A DNA stretch of 64,000 bases from Armatimonadota bacterium (GCA_027451905.1 DAIDHV010000002.1:248001-312000), one strand, 5' to 3'. Counted from the stretch's first letter, positions 25,752-35,244 are shown. Notes: generated from the letters alone by a model not told the origin. A program made the numbers and translations.

Positions 25752-27056
25752 TTGAGTATTGACGTGGATTTTTTTCTGGTCATCAGCCTGCTGTTAGTTT
25801 TTGCAAGTGCCTTTTTTGTGGCAGCTGAGTATAGCCTTGTCAGTTCTCGCCGTTCTCGCATTGAATCGCTGAGCCGGAAGGGCAACCGGACCGCCAAAAG
25901 TTTCCTTCATTCCTTAGATCAGTTGGGAAGGATGGTTGCCGTCTGCCAAGTAGGTATCACGATGGTAGGAATTGCGTCTGGCATTTTTATTGAGCCCTAT
26001 TTAAGCCAGGCCCTTGCTGGTTGGTTCGGAATTACGGTCAACAAGCATCTTGTGGAAACAGCCTCGTTTCTGATTGTGAGCTTTGTGTTAGTGGAACTCG
26101 GAGAACTGGTTCCGAAATATGCAACTTTAAGGAATCCAGAAAGGACCGCGCTGGCTTTATATCGCCCGCTCAGGATCATAGAATCCATTTTCTTTCCCCT
26201 CACTTGGCTGGCTGAAAGTGCGGCTCAGGGCATTTTGCGGATTTTTGGAGCCAAGCCAGCCTCGGCAGAGAAAAGTCAGATTTCTAAAGAAGAACTTGTT
26301 TTGATGATTCAGTCTGGTGGAGACTTGCAATCAGAAACCGCCCATGTTGTGGCACGCGCCTTGCGGCTGGATGCCCTGGATGCAAGGGACGTCATGATCC
26401 ACAGGCTAGACGTCAAGTGGCTCTCTGAATCCGCAACCTTTGAAGAGGCGGTAGGCGCGTTTGCTAAGTTCCCCTACACGCGTTTGCCCGTGTGTCAGAG
26501 CGACCTGGATTCGGTTTTGGGGCTTGTCTACGTCCACGATGTGCTTCGAGCAAGAAATGATGAAAAGTTTGACCTCAAAAAATTAACAAAGCCTGCGGTT
26601 GTGGTGCCAGAAAACCTGACTTTAGACCGAATTTTGGCGATGATGAGGGAAAGCAAGAATCAGATGGTGCTAGTTGTGGATGAATATGGTGGAACCAGCG
26701 GCATCGTGACCATTGAAGACTTAGTCGAGGAGATTTTCGGAGAGCTGGATGATCAGTTAGAGGCAGAGCAGCCTACCGTGAAAATGCTGGGTAAAGGCAG
26801 AATTTCTGCAAGGGCAGAGCTTCGCGTTGATGAATTGCTGGATGAACTGGGTATCGAAGCCCCCACCCAGGTCAGTACAGAGACTCTTGCCGGCTTGGTG
26901 ACCGATCAGCTGGAGCGGATTCCCAAGCTGGGGGATAAGGTTAGTGTTGAATTTGGGGTTATCAGGGTTGATAATATGGCAAAGCGGAGAATCACGAGAG
27001 TGTCTGTTTTTCTGCGCCCCGAATTTCAGCCAAAGGGGACCAGAACCGATCTTTGA
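25752..27056 (+). CDS. CNNM/CorC-type membrane protein with CBS domains
   Basis: The N-terminal DUF21/CNNM domain has three or four membrane helices ('FFLVISLLLVFASAFFVAAE') and the signature 'RRSRIESL...GRMVAVCQVGITMVGIASG'. Two CBS repeats follow (about residues 205-320, 'DARDVMIHRLDVKWLSES', 'VLVVDEYGGTSGIVTIEDLV'). The C-terminal CorC/HlyC domain begins near residue 345. Family members are implicated in Mg2+/Co2+ efflux and were once called hemolysins; transport here is inferred. The start is a TTG (25752) or the GTG four codons later, with no strong ribosome site. At 434 aa it is typical. Confidence 0.9.
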   Translation: MSIDVDFFLVISLLLVFASAFFVAAEYSLVSSRRSRIESLSRKGNRTAKSFLHSLDQLGRMVAVCQVGITMVGIASGIFIEPYLSQALAGWFGITVNKHLVETASFLIVSFVLVELGELVPKYATLRNPERTALALYRPLRIIESIFFPLTWLAESAAQGILRIFGAKPASAEKSQISKEELVLMIQSGGDLQSETAHVVARALRLDALDARDVMIHRLDVKWLSESATFEEAVGAFAKFPYTRLPVCQSDLDSVLGLVYVHDVLRARNDEKFDLKKLTKPAVVVPENLTLDRILAMMRESKNQMVLVVDEYGGTSGIVTIEDLVEEIFGELDDQLEAEQPTVKMLGKGRISARAELRVDELLDELGIEAPTQVSTETLAGLVTDQLERIPKLGDKVSVEFGVIRVDNMAKRRITRVSVFLRPEFQPKGTRTDL

Positions 27057-27101
27057 TTATTAACAATTTCTTAACAAATCCGTCGGTAACATGTTAACGC
27101 T

Positions 27102-27734
27102 GTGTTAAATCCTCTCCTCAGGAACCTAACAATCACTGCCGCAATTGCCGTAGCAAGTTGCGGAGTTGCTCTCGCTGACAATACTCTTTTTGCGCCAATG
27201 GCCCTTTTAGTTCCCGCCAACCACATGGATATCGTAGGTTATTATGATGGTGGTGCTAAGTTCTGGCGGGCCGGAGGGGCTCGTCTTGGTCTGCCAGGTG
27301 GGTTTGAAATCAACTTTGGAACCGCTCGGTCAACAAATGGAACCGGACGCCAAAATTTAGATTTTGAGTACCAGTATTTGGCCCCAGTTCCGGGAACTGC
27401 ACCAGGGTTTGCCTTTGGAGTTCTCGATTCCATGAACACAACCACCGCTCACCGCCGATTTTACGCGGTGATGACCGAACAGTTAGATATGCACGCCAAT
27501 TTATCTCACGACCTCCTTGCCAATGTCTCGATTGGCTACGAGGCAGGGGTGAAGTGCTCTCCTTTTGTGGGAGTTAAGATCCCGCTTGGCACTCAGTTTG
27601 CTTTGCTTGCCGAGCACGATGGATTTGCGGTGAATGGAGGAATTGAGTTCGACCCGATTCCGAACTTGGCGTTGGTTGCAATCAGCAAAGGATCAGACAG
27701 TTTGTTAAAGGTCCGCTACCGCGTCAGTTTCTAA
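27102..27734 (+). CDS. Exported beta-rich envelope protein
   Basis: A 210-residue product starts at GTG and has a signal peptide ending about 'GVALADN' (residue 26). The rest is beta-strand-rich with alternating polar and aromatic residues ('GFEINFGTARS', 'QNLDFEYQYLAP', 'LLANVSIGYEAG', 'LLKVRYRVSF'). The terminal Phe is typical of outer-membrane barrel proteins. It resembles small YjbH/DUF-type barrels without a certain family match. The upstream region carries the palindrome TAACATGTTA (27087-27096) and TGTTAAAT, which overlaps the start. A leaderless message is therefore possible. Its 3' end overlaps the convergent plsC-like gene by 30 bases. Confidence 0.65.
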   Translation: MLNPLLRNLTITAAIAVASCGVALADNTLFAPMALLVPANHMDIVGYYDGGAKFWRAGGARLGLPGGFEINFGTARSTNGTGRQNLDFEYQYLAPVPGTAPGFAFGVLDSMNTTTAHRRFYAVMTEQLDMHANLSHDLLANVSIGYEAGVKCSPFVGVKIPLGTQFALLAEHDGFAVNGGIEFDPIPNLALVAISKGSDSLLKVRYRVSF

Positions 27735-28406
27735 GGTCCCAGGGGTTGGTCCTTCTAAGGAAAGACCAACCTCTTTTGCTGCCGCCAGTACTTTTTGCGC
27801 AAGGTACTGAGTGAACATTTCAGAGGTCACTTTTCCGCCTTGTGGCCCTGCGTCCTCAAAAAGGAAGGGCTCTCCAAAATGAACCAACGTTTTTGCTCTT
27901 TTCATCTTGCGGGACCCTTTTGGAAGCAGTTTCTGAGTGCCGTTGATTCCAACCGGAACAATCTTGGCCCCAGTTTTCTTGGCTAACAAGGCAACCCCTT
28001 TATTGAGGGTTCCCATCTTAACCCCATCGCCGCGAGAACCTTCTGGGAACACAACTAAAGCATTCCCCCGCTCTAGCAACGTGATGGCTTTGCGGATGGA
28101 CTCTGTATCGTTAGATCCTCGCTTAACCGGAAAAGAGCCCACGCTAAAGATCAGCCTTCCAAACAGGCCCCGAAAGAGCTCTTCTTTGGCCATAAAAAGA
28201 AAATCACGGTTGGCTGCGCAAGCCACTGCCGGTGGATCGGCATGAGAAATGTGGTTAGGAGCCAAAATCACGGGTCCTGATTTTGGGATGTTCTCTCGAC
28301 CGGTTACCTTCATCCCTCCAAAAATGAAAAAGGCAACACGGGCGGTGGTAAGAACAATCATGTACCACCAATGTTTAGGCTGCGGCAGCTGTTTGAACTC
28401 GTTCAC
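27705..28406 (-). CDS. plsC: 1-acyl-glycerol-3-phosphate acyltransferase (PlsC family)
   Basis: Transfers an acyl chain to lysophosphatidic acid to make phosphatidic acid at the inner membrane. The family motifs are in order: catalytic 'NHISHADPPAVA' (HX4D, about residue 52), 'GSFPVKRG', 'VVFPEGSRGDG' (about 118) and 'VGINGTQKLLPKG'. A hydrophobic N-terminal segment ('MIVLTTARVAFFIFGGM') anchors it. At 233 aa it is the usual length. The start is GTG. It is convergent with the upstream barrel-like gene. The exact acyl acceptor is inferred from the family, since related enzymes act on other lysolipids. Confidence 0.88.
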   Translation of the reverse strand: MNEFKQLPQPKHWWYMIVLTTARVAFFIFGGMKVTGRENIPKSGPVILAPNHISHADPPAVACAANRDFLFMAKEELFRGLFGRLIFSVGSFPVKRGSNDTESIRKAITLLERGNALVVFPEGSRGDGVKMGTLNKGVALLAKKTGAKIVPVGINGTQKLLPKGSRKMKRAKTLVHFGEPFLFEDAGPQGGKVTSEMFTQYLAQKVLAAAKEVGLSLEGPTPGTLETDAVADL

Positions 28407-28483
28407 AGATTAACTTGCCTTTATTTTACGATTTTATGAAAAAACTTTGGACGCTGTCTCGTTTGCACAAGTATTCTAAAGTT

Positions 28484-28972
28484 ATGAAACGACTGACTCC
28501 GCTTTACTCTGGGCTTTTCTTCCTAACATCCCTATTCATTACGGCTGGATGCTCAACTTCTCAAGCAACCGGGTCCGGATCTGTGGCAACCGCCGATCAA
28601 TCTCAGCCAAGCAGCAGCCAGCATGGAGCCACCGGATCAAGCCAACTAGCTTCTTCCAACACATCGCCAAAAACAGCCGGTGCGGCCTGCCCCACCGGTA
28701 CGATGCAAAGCGGTTCCGATTCAATGGACGGAGTGATGAACCAAACCGTGGGCTTTGTCAAAAACGGAGTGTACGTAGACAAGGCAGGCAAACCATTGTG
28801 CCCTGTTCTTGGCCATGAAGTTGAGGATATTAAGCATGCTCAGTTCACGGTATACAAAGGGGTGAAGTACTACTTTTGCTGCGATTCTTGCCCCAAGGAA
28901 TTTGCTGCTCATGCGGCTGCCTATGCGGCAAAGAGTTCTGCCAATTCAGCCTCGAAGGGCAAAAAGAAGTAA
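28484..28972 (+). CDS. Lipoprotein with YHS/TRASH-like metal-binding domain
   Basis: I chose ATG 28484 (162 aa) because it places a lipoprotein signal at the N terminus, with lipobox 'ITAGC' (Cys about 22). The frame opens 69 bases earlier. A long Ser/Gln/Thr-rich linker leads to a compact domain with 'CPVLGHEVEDIKHAQFTVYK' and 'YYFCCDSCPKEF'. These paired cysteines are typical of YHS/TRASH domains, which bind metals such as copper. The C terminus is a Lys-rich tail. It is probably tethered in the envelope, perhaps in metal sensing or handling, but no metal transporter is adjacent. Confidence 0.7.
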   Translation: MKRLTPLYSGLFFLTSLFITAGCSTSQATGSGSVATADQSQPSSSQHGATGSSQLASSNTSPKTAGAACPTGTMQSGSDSMDGVMNQTVGFVKNGVYVDKAGKPLCPVLGHEVEDIKHAQFTVYKGVKYYFCCDSCPKEFAAHAAAYAAKSSANSASKGKKK

Positions 28973-29070
28973 TTGCCAGGCGGCAGCCAAAGAAGAACCA
29001 AATTCGAAGTTGGCTCAACCTAAATTGAAGTTCAAGACGCAAGAGGGGCGGTTCGGGTAAACAGTGGACT

Positions 29071-30951
29071 ATGCTTGCTGAACTTGCCCTTTTGGGTTCG
29101 ATTCACTTTTCGAAGTCAAAGATCAAACCCAAGCCGCAAGTTCAGAGTAGTCGGTCGGTTGCCCCTAATCCTTATGGGCAATTAACCCTCAAGGCGCCTG
29201 GGCCACGTTTTGTAGATTCTACGCCCTTGCCAGGGGCAGGCTCCATTGTGCTTGACCAGTTCTTAGATGGCAGCAGCATAGCCTCATCCATTGCAAGAAA
29301 CCGAAACATCCAAGAGCGGATGCTTTGGATAGATGGCACCGCAAATTTAGATCAGATTAATACCCAGCCCAAGATTCTTGCCCTCATGCAGAAGGTCAAG
29401 GACACTGGTTTCAATACGGTGGTTTTAGACGTCAAGCCGATCTGCGGCTACACCCTTTACCCCAGCCAATATGCTCAGCAGCTCACAGAGTGGCGCGGGC
29501 AAACGATGCCTCAGGGATTTGATCCACTTGCGGTGATGTGTCAAGCCGCAAAGGCGGATGGGCTAAGCCTTATTGTTTCGTTAAATGCCTTTTCTGAAGG
29601 TCACAACGAGCCTCCTCCGGATGTGAATGGTGGCAAGCCAATGGGGCCTGGATTCCTGACCCCTGATGAACAAACCACTCTTTATGAACCCAAGATTACG
29701 TTAAAATCACCGCTCGGACCCACATTCCCTACCATGAGCCGGGTTAATGTGATGCCGGCTGACGCCAGCGAGATTGGGGTGTTTACGGATCAATCTAAAC
29801 TGCCGACCCTGCCGATTCAAGGTGCCTTTGCGGTAACCCTTGCCCCTGGCCATCGTGTTGTTGACGGCTTTGAAAATGGCGGACTTGGGAGCAATGTGCC
29901 AACGATTCCGGATGGGGGAGCCTTGCTCATTGGCATTGGCACCGCCGCAGACTTTTTGCGGCAAAACTCTTTGCCTGGACAGAGGTTAGATTACGAAGTG
30001 GCTCCTCATTTAGTCTTGAGCGGAACAAGGCCCAAACGAGAGATTCCCCTCATGATGAACCCAAATGATCCTCGGGTTCAGGCTCATATTTTTGATATTG
30101 TTCGTGAAATCGCCACGAAATATCCGGTTAACGGAATCATGTTTGATGATCGTTTGAGGTACGCAGGCCTCGATGGTGACTTCAGCGATCTCACCAGACA
30201 ACAGTTTGAAAAATTTGTGGGCCACTCGGTTCATTGGCCAGCAAGTGTTTACCGGTACACGGTCACAACCGACTTCAAGCGAGGGATTTCCCCCGGTCAA
30301 AACTGGGATGCCTATATGTCTTTTCGAGCCTTGACGATCCGAAACTTTCTTGCCAGCGTTCGGCAAATCATTCAGTCGATCAATCCAAAAATTGAGCTAG
30401 GAGCCTATACGGGCAGCTGGTATGGAGCCTATTCGACTTGGGGTTCAAATTGGGCAGCCCCTGGCTTTCAGGGTGGATTTTGGGATTTAACTCCTTCGTA
30501 CAGCCAGGCTGGTTTTGCCAGATTATTAGATTTTCTTGTGACCGGCTGTTACTATCACATGTCGACTGTCCATGCCGCGATGGCAGAAGACGTCTCTCCG
30601 GGATACTCGGTCGAGGCGGCTGGAGCGCTCACCAACCGCGTTGTTCGAGATCAATGTTGGACGGTAGGAGGAATTTCTGCCCAGTTCTTCCAATCAAACC
30701 CATCGGGGCTTGGAGCGGTGATGTCGGCAGCTTGTGCCACGACTCAAGGAGTCATGGTTTTCGACCTTTCTTACCTCAATGATGATCTGTGGGCGGCTCT
30801 TAAAAGGGCGTTCTTGGTCAACAAATTAGCTTTTTCTTCAGACCCCCAGGCTCTGAAAATCGTTCGCGAACAAAAGCAAGCCATGTATGCTCACGGGGAT
30901 CGGGCAAGACCGGTTATTATCTTGCCAGGAAGCGGAAACGTCGGGCAATAA
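29071..30951 (+). CDS. Glycoside-hydrolase-like protein (GHL10/DUF187 type)
   Basis: The 626-residue protein contains a TIM-barrel hydrolase pattern known from GHL10 (DUF187) proteins. 'GFNTVVLDVKPICGYTLYPS' is followed by 'MCQAAKADGLSLIVSLNAFS', 'EIATKYPVNGIMFDDRLRYA' and 'SINPKIELGAYTGSWYG'. Acidic residues in 'VLDVK' and 'MFDDR' are in the places expected for active-site contacts. A short N-terminal hydrophobic stretch may be a weak export signal, so the location is uncertain. An insertion of about 100 residues (near 190-320) separates the barrel halves. It is a stand-alone gene, and its substrate is unknown. Confidence 0.7.
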   Translation: MLAELALLGSIHFSKSKIKPKPQVQSSRSVAPNPYGQLTLKAPGPRFVDSTPLPGAGSIVLDQFLDGSSIASSIARNRNIQERMLWIDGTANLDQINTQPKILALMQKVKDTGFNTVVLDVKPICGYTLYPSQYAQQLTEWRGQTMPQGFDPLAVMCQAAKADGLSLIVSLNAFSEGHNEPPPDVNGGKPMGPGFLTPDEQTTLYEPKITLKSPLGPTFPTMSRVNVMPADASEIGVFTDQSKLPTLPIQGAFAVTLAPGHRVVDGFENGGLGSNVPTIPDGGALLIGIGTAADFLRQNSLPGQRLDYEVAPHLVLSGTRPKREIPLMMNPNDPRVQAHIFDIVREIATKYPVNGIMFDDRLRYAGLDGDFSDLTRQQFEKFVGHSVHWPASVYRYTVTTDFKRGISPGQNWDAYMSFRALTIRNFLASVRQIIQSINPKIELGAYTGSWYGAYSTWGSNWAAPGFQGGFWDLTPSYSQAGFARLLDFLVTGCYYHMSTVHAAMAEDVSPGYSVEAAGALTNRVVRDQCWTVGGISAQFFQSNPSGLGAVMSAACATTQGVMVFDLSYLNDDLWAALKRAFLVNKLAFSSDPQALKIVREQKQAMYAHGDRARPVIILPGSGNVGQ

Positions 30952-31194
30952 CAGTTCGCCTGCTTCTCAGCAAGATTTGTAATTCTGACCTCACGAAGCC
31001 GCTTTTCTAAGCCATTCTAAAGTTGCAGTCCAATGACGACTTGCTGGTTGTCAACCGCGCAATTGGAGCTTGATTTTCTTCTCAGCCCATTTTTGTCAAG
31101 TTGAAGTTGGCTGCATCCATAAAAGGGAAACAAAGCAACTCCAAATCGGCTGCCGGCAGGAGTAGGTTCAAAATGCGAATTCTGCTAAAATGCA

Positions 31195-32508
31195 TTGAAA
31201 GTGCAAGATGGCGGGCTTCCAAAGCTAACTGAAGGGATCTCTCGGGGTCGAAAGCGAGAAATCTTAGCAGTCTTATTGCAAAAAGGAGCCTTTGATGAAG
31301 GCTCTACCCTGTACAAGACCCCAAGAGGAATGGGAGAACTTTATTTGGGGATCGTCGCCGTCTGTGTTTTAGCCACGTTAGGTGGTCTCGTGGCTAGGCA
31401 ATTGGCTTTTGTGGTGATGACTTTTTATACTCCATTCCTAGCAATGATGGCGGTTATTGGCTGGAGACTCATCAAATTAAGGGGTGGGTTGCTACAGGCT
31501 GATCGGAGCGGGCTATCCTGGGTTCAAGACGGGGCAGAATTGGTAAGGGTCCCTTGGGACCGAATCGAGGAAGTTAAAGTCCGTGGAGCGGGATTTTGGA
31601 CTATTGGAGGGAAGGTGCTTTCAATACCCAGCGTCAACCACAATCTTGAATTCCCCTTAAACAGAGAATATTCGCCTGGCTGGGCTTTGCTTGCCATGAA
31701 GTTGCTGTTTGACTTCCCCGAAAAAGATAAAAACGCACATTCTCCCGAGGTCATTTCTTCTCTTCAAATAGGCTTTAGTTTGCTTGTTGCCATCTCTCTG
31801 TATTGGGTGACCCACTCCGCGGCTTTAAGGATGGCTCACGGAGAGTATTCGGCTGCGGCGGCACTAGCAGGGCTCGGAATCCTAGGTGGATTTGTGGCAA
31901 TTGTTGTTTTTGCCAACTCAACTGCCAATTTGATAATCAATCGAGCCAAGGACAACCAATCCGAATTTCAACGAGGACCCAAACCTGTTCCGGAGTTTTC
32001 AGCGGCAAGGTATGCCAGCTGGATATTGAAGGCAAAAAACAAATTCATTCCTCGCAGTGGCGTGGAGTACGAAGTTCCGACTGAGGTCCGTGATCGACTT
32101 CAATCAAGCAGGCTTAGCAGTAGCGATATCCACCTGATTGTTCTCCTGACCATATTGATGGCTGGGGTTGCGATTTTGACGACTAGCTTGGTTCCGTTGT
32201 TGCCTTTTCGACTCTTAGTACCTTTGTGGGGCATGCTGCTGCTCTTAACAGGCTTAATGGTGGGTGCTTCTTTTATAGAGAGGGGCAGTTCGCTGACGAA
32301 AGTCCAGAGTCGGTACATTGTTGTTAATGACCAGCTCAAGGTCACGAGTCCAAAGGGGAGCGAGAAAACTTATCGGTTCAACCTGCAGGTATTGCGATGG
32401 GTAGGGTACTTCGACGTGAGACTGACTAGAGATAAGAACGGAATGACCTTTCCCTTCGGCCTACTTGAACCTGTAGGCTCTTCTGCAGATACGGGATTGT
32501 TTGAATAA
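31195..32508 (+). CDS. Large membrane protein with PH-like loop, unknown
   Basis: I do not recognise a family. The product (437 aa from TTG 31195; an ATG at 31330 would drop 45 residues) has two pairs of membrane helices. One pair is about residues 50-95 and 175-245 ('LYLGIVAVCVLATLGGLVAR', 'ALAGLGILGGFVAIVVFA') and the other is about 310-360. Soluble segments resemble bacterial PH-like domains: 'LLQADRSGLSWVQDGAELVR' followed by 'VPWDRIEEVKV', and a similar unit at the C terminus ('YIVVNDQLKVTSPKGSEKTY'). Such 'short PH' membrane proteins often have no known role. It stands alone on the plus strand. Confidence 0.6.
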   Translation: MKVQDGGLPKLTEGISRGRKREILAVLLQKGAFDEGSTLYKTPRGMGELYLGIVAVCVLATLGGLVARQLAFVVMTFYTPFLAMMAVIGWRLIKLRGGLLQADRSGLSWVQDGAELVRVPWDRIEEVKVRGAGFWTIGGKVLSIPSVNHNLEFPLNREYSPGWALLAMKLLFDFPEKDKNAHSPEVISSLQIGFSLLVAISLYWVTHSAALRMAHGEYSAAAALAGLGILGGFVAIVVFANSTANLIINRAKDNQSEFQRGPKPVPEFSAARYASWILKAKNKFIPRSGVEYEVPTEVRDRLQSSRLSSSDIHLIVLLTILMAGVAILTTSLVPLLPFRLLVPLWGMLLLLTGLMVGASFIERGSSLTKVQSRYIVVNDQLKVTSPKGSEKTYRFNLQVLRWVGYFDVRLTRDKNGMTFPFGLLEPVGSSADTGLFE

Positions 32509-32718
32509 TCGGTGGACTTGCAGACCAACAAGGGTCTTGAGCATCCAAAGCTAGTTAGAGTTGATTCCCTTTTTATGTGGGATCTCCTTCAGATTCGAGG
32601 GCACTCATGGCGGGCTGGAAAGCTAGCCCAATTATGGGCCAACTAACTACCAACCGCTCAAACAAACAAAAAGCATAAAGGTACCAACCAATAGGCCTAG
32701 AACAATGCCAAACGGGAC

Positions 32719-33555
32719 CTAAACCGATTTCAGCTTTGTTAGCTTTTCTTCGAAAATAGCCAACTGCCGCCCTTCAAGTAGGGGCGTTTCGCCGCAGAGC
32801 AAAGCGGCTAACGCTTTGCATTCGTCTTTTCCAAATTGAACGCTATGAAGGATATGATTTTCAAAAGCTTCGTATGCCATTGGTGCCACCGCCTTTGCGC
32901 ACTTGGCTAGTGCTTCGCCGTAGACTCGGATTTCATACTGAGCATGATCATCAAGCCGCAGCCGTAAGAAGTGGAATAAATTATGGAGGTCAATTTGCCA
33001 ATACCATTCTGTATAAAGGCTAACCGGCAAATTAATCCTTGCTAGTTCTCTGGCAACTCCCTTGTTCAAAAGGTCTTCATAACCCTTGTAGAGGGCGTCT
33101 TGCTCTGAAGCTAACTGGGCGATAACACTTTTTTCATCAGTGGCATCTAATCTCTCATCGCTTCGGCCCTGCTTGTTTCGGCTCGACTGTTTGCGAAGCT
33201 CGGTGGGATTGGGCACATAGAACTCATCTTGCAAAACTGAGTAGCGCCCAGAGATTTCATTGAGCCTCGCTGTACGGTGCCGCACCCATTGCCGAGCCAC
33301 AAAAATGGGCATTTTGGCATGAAAAGTCAACGAGACCTGCTCAAAGGGGCTGGTGTGATGATTGCGCATCAAATAACTGATGAGCCCGCGATCTTCTCTG
33401 ACGGTTTTGGTGCCTTCGCCATAACTGACTCTGGCGCTTTGCACAATGCGCGCATCTCCACCCATGTAATCGACCAGCCTTACAAACCCTTTATCTAGGC
33501 AAGGAATAGGTTGGTCAATCAGCGCCTCTGCTGCCTCTATGATTTCTCTTGCCAT
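32719..33555 (-). CDS. thyX: Flavin-dependent thymidylate synthase
   Basis: Makes dTMP from dUMP with FAD, NADPH and methylene-tetrahydrofolate. The ThyX motif RHRxxxxxxxS is present as 'RHRTARLNEISGRYS' (about residue 88). Flanking 'RNHHTSPFEQVSLTFHAKMP' and the C-terminal 'WYWQIDLHNLFHFLRLRLD' are also present. Length is 278 aa. Its ATG overlaps the stop of the ASCH gene (TAATG), and purM lies upstream, making a nucleotide-related operon. The stop is TAG. The same frame continues past it for 23 strongly hydrophobic codons before the next stop. Confidence 0.96.
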   Translation of the reverse strand: MAREIIEAAEALIDQPIPCLDKGFVRLVDYMGGDARIVQSARVSYGEGTKTVREDRGLISYLMRNHHTSPFEQVSLTFHAKMPIFVARQWVRHRTARLNEISGRYSVLQDEFYVPNPTELRKQSSRNKQGRSDERLDATDEKSVIAQLASEQDALYKGYEDLLNKGVARELARINLPVSLYTEWYWQIDLHNLFHFLRLRLDDHAQYEIRVYGEALAKCAKAVAPMAYEAFENHILHSVQFGKDECKALAALLCGETPLLEGRQLAIFEEKLTKLKSV

Positions 33556-33929
33556 TATTCGTCGACTCGAGAAAAATAAATAACGGTGACCGTGTTATCG
33601 GGAGTGATGAGGTCTCCATAAATGCGGCTAAGCATGCCGATCACATCATCTTGATTTCTAAACTCGGGGCTTTCCCTTTCGATGTCGCGAGGCGAAAGAT
33701 CACTGATCTTCTTAACCTCTACTCGATCCAAGATCGCCGAATAGAGCTTTTGTCGGCGACCAAACCGAGGCCCAACTGTCACCCAAACGATCATTCCGGT
33801 TTGATACTTCGAACTTTTGTTGCCAAGACGAATTGTAACCGTCTTGCGGTTGTTCCTAAGAACGTCCCCATAAAGATCAGAATAAAAATTGAGTGCGTAC
33901 ACGGTAGTTCTATTATCTCTTAACAGCAT
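33555..33929 (-). CDS. ASCH-domain protein
   Basis: The 124-residue product has the ASCH layout: an N-terminal strand 'ALNFYSDLYGDVLRN', then 'RKTVTIRLGNKSSKYQTGMI' and 'VWVTVGPRF', then 'SAILDRVEVKKISDLSPRDI'. ASCH is a PUA-like beta-barrel linked to RNA or modified-nucleotide binding. I prefer ATG 33929 to a TTG at 33941. It lies 63 bases after purM and its stop overlaps the thyX start by one base, so it is translationally coupled to thyX. The molecular role is unknown; coupling to dTMP synthesis suggests nucleotide or RNA-linked regulation. Confidence 0.75.
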   Translation of the reverse strand: MLLRDNRTTVYALNFYSDLYGDVLRNNRKTVTIRLGNKSSKYQTGMIVWVTVGPRFGRRQKLYSAILDRVEVKKISDLSPRDIERESPEFRNQDDVIGMLSRIYGDLITPDNTVTVIYFSRVDE

Positions 33930-33992
33930 TGGGTTCGGCAAATGAAGGATGGATATTGCCGAGTTAAGATTAAAATAGACGTATCGAAACCT

Positions 33993-35024
33993 CTAAATGA
34001 TGCTGACATCATGAGCACCAGCCGTAATTTCTCCAATAACGGCGGCATGATCACCCTCTTTTTCGATGTCTAGGATCAGGCTCGGAGCCGCATCGCGGTC
34101 TACAATCACCACCATGCCAATCCCCATATTGAAGGCACGGTACATTTCGGCGTCTGGTACTGATCCAAGGGCTTGAATCAAGCGGAAAATCTGCGGAGGC
34201 TCCCAAGACCTTTTGTCAATCTTTGCGTGAGCGTCGCTAGGCAAGATTCGGGGGATATTGTCGTAAAAGCCTCCACCAGTAATGTGGGCCAAGCAGCGGA
34301 TCGATTCGTTCTGAAGAAGTGGGTGCAGGGATTGGTAGTAGCATTTATGGGGAATAAGCAACTCTTCTCCGATTGGCCGTTCCAGTCCATCCGGTTGATC
34401 TAAAATCGAAAGCCCCCCAAGTTCAAACAGGGCCCTCCTTGCTAAGGTATAGCCATTGGTATGCAGGCCGCTTGAAGCAATGCCGATCATGAGATCACCG
34501 ACCCTCGTTTTTTGCCTTGGCAGTCTCTTTTCAAAATCGACAACTCCAACAATGGTGCCGACAATGTCAATTTCGTTATCAACATAAACTCCCGGCATTT
34601 CGGCAGTTTCACCTCCAATCAGGCTTGTCCCCGTCAGTCGGCAAGCCTCTGCCATGCCAATAAGGATGTCTTCAAAAACGTCGGATTCTAATCGCTCAGA
34701 AGCAAAGTAGTCAAGAAAGAAGAGAGGGCTTGCACCCTGGCAAAGAATGTCATTGACGCAATGGTTGACAATATCGTGACCAAGTCCTCGATAGCTGCCA
34801 ACCATTGCTGCCACTTTTGTCTTGGTGCCAACGCCATCAATTGAACTGACCAAGACTGGCTGTTCGAAGTCTGGGAAAGAAGCGCGGAACAATCCGCCGA
34901 AACCGCCAATTCCACCGATTACAGATTCAGAATGGGTGGCATATATTTCAGCCGTCACCGCCCGAAGCGCGCGGTTTGCGCCGTCAATGTCAACACCCGC
35001 ACTTTGGTAAGTGGTCGGCTCCAT
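33993..35024 (-). CDS. purM: Phosphoribosylformylglycinamidine cyclo-ligase
   Basis: AIR synthetase closes the imidazole ring in purine synthesis, using ATP. PurM motifs are all present: 'YQSAGVDIDGANRAL', 'VSSIDGVGTKTKVA', 'HDIVNHCVNDILCQGASPLF', 'GETAEMPGVY', 'GIASSGLHTNGYTLAR' and 'HITGGGFYDNIPRILP'. At 343 aa the length is standard. It begins at ATG 35024 and heads the purM-ASCH-thyX operon. No other pur gene is nearby, so the pathway is dispersed. Confidence 0.96.
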   Translation of the reverse strand: MEPTTYQSAGVDIDGANRALRAVTAEIYATHSESVIGGIGGFGGLFRASFPDFEQPVLVSSIDGVGTKTKVAAMVGSYRGLGHDIVNHCVNDILCQGASPLFFLDYFASERLESDVFEDILIGMAEACRLTGTSLIGGETAEMPGVYVDNEIDIVGTIVGVVDFEKRLPRQKTRVGDLMIGIASSGLHTNGYTLARRALFELGGLSILDQPDGLERPIGEELLIPHKCYYQSLHPLLQNESIRCLAHITGGGFYDNIPRILPSDAHAKIDKRSWEPPQIFRLIQALGSVPDAEMYRAFNMGIGMVVIVDRDAAPSLILDIEKEGDHAAVIGEITAGAHDVSII

Positions 35025-35244
35025 AGGTCATTCAGGGTACCTAACCGGAGGGCTAACCATTTCGGATTCGTGTACAAGGGCCAGCGCTAAATTGAGCAAA
35101 TTTAAAGCCTAGTCCAAGGGCAGGGAAGTTAAGAAAGGGGCAAAAGGAACCAGTAAGTTTCTTGGTTTGGCAGTGAAACGGGTCTTAGTACAGATGAGGT
35201 GGTTTGTTGGCCGACTGCGAAATCTTTGGGAATTCGTCAGCAAG

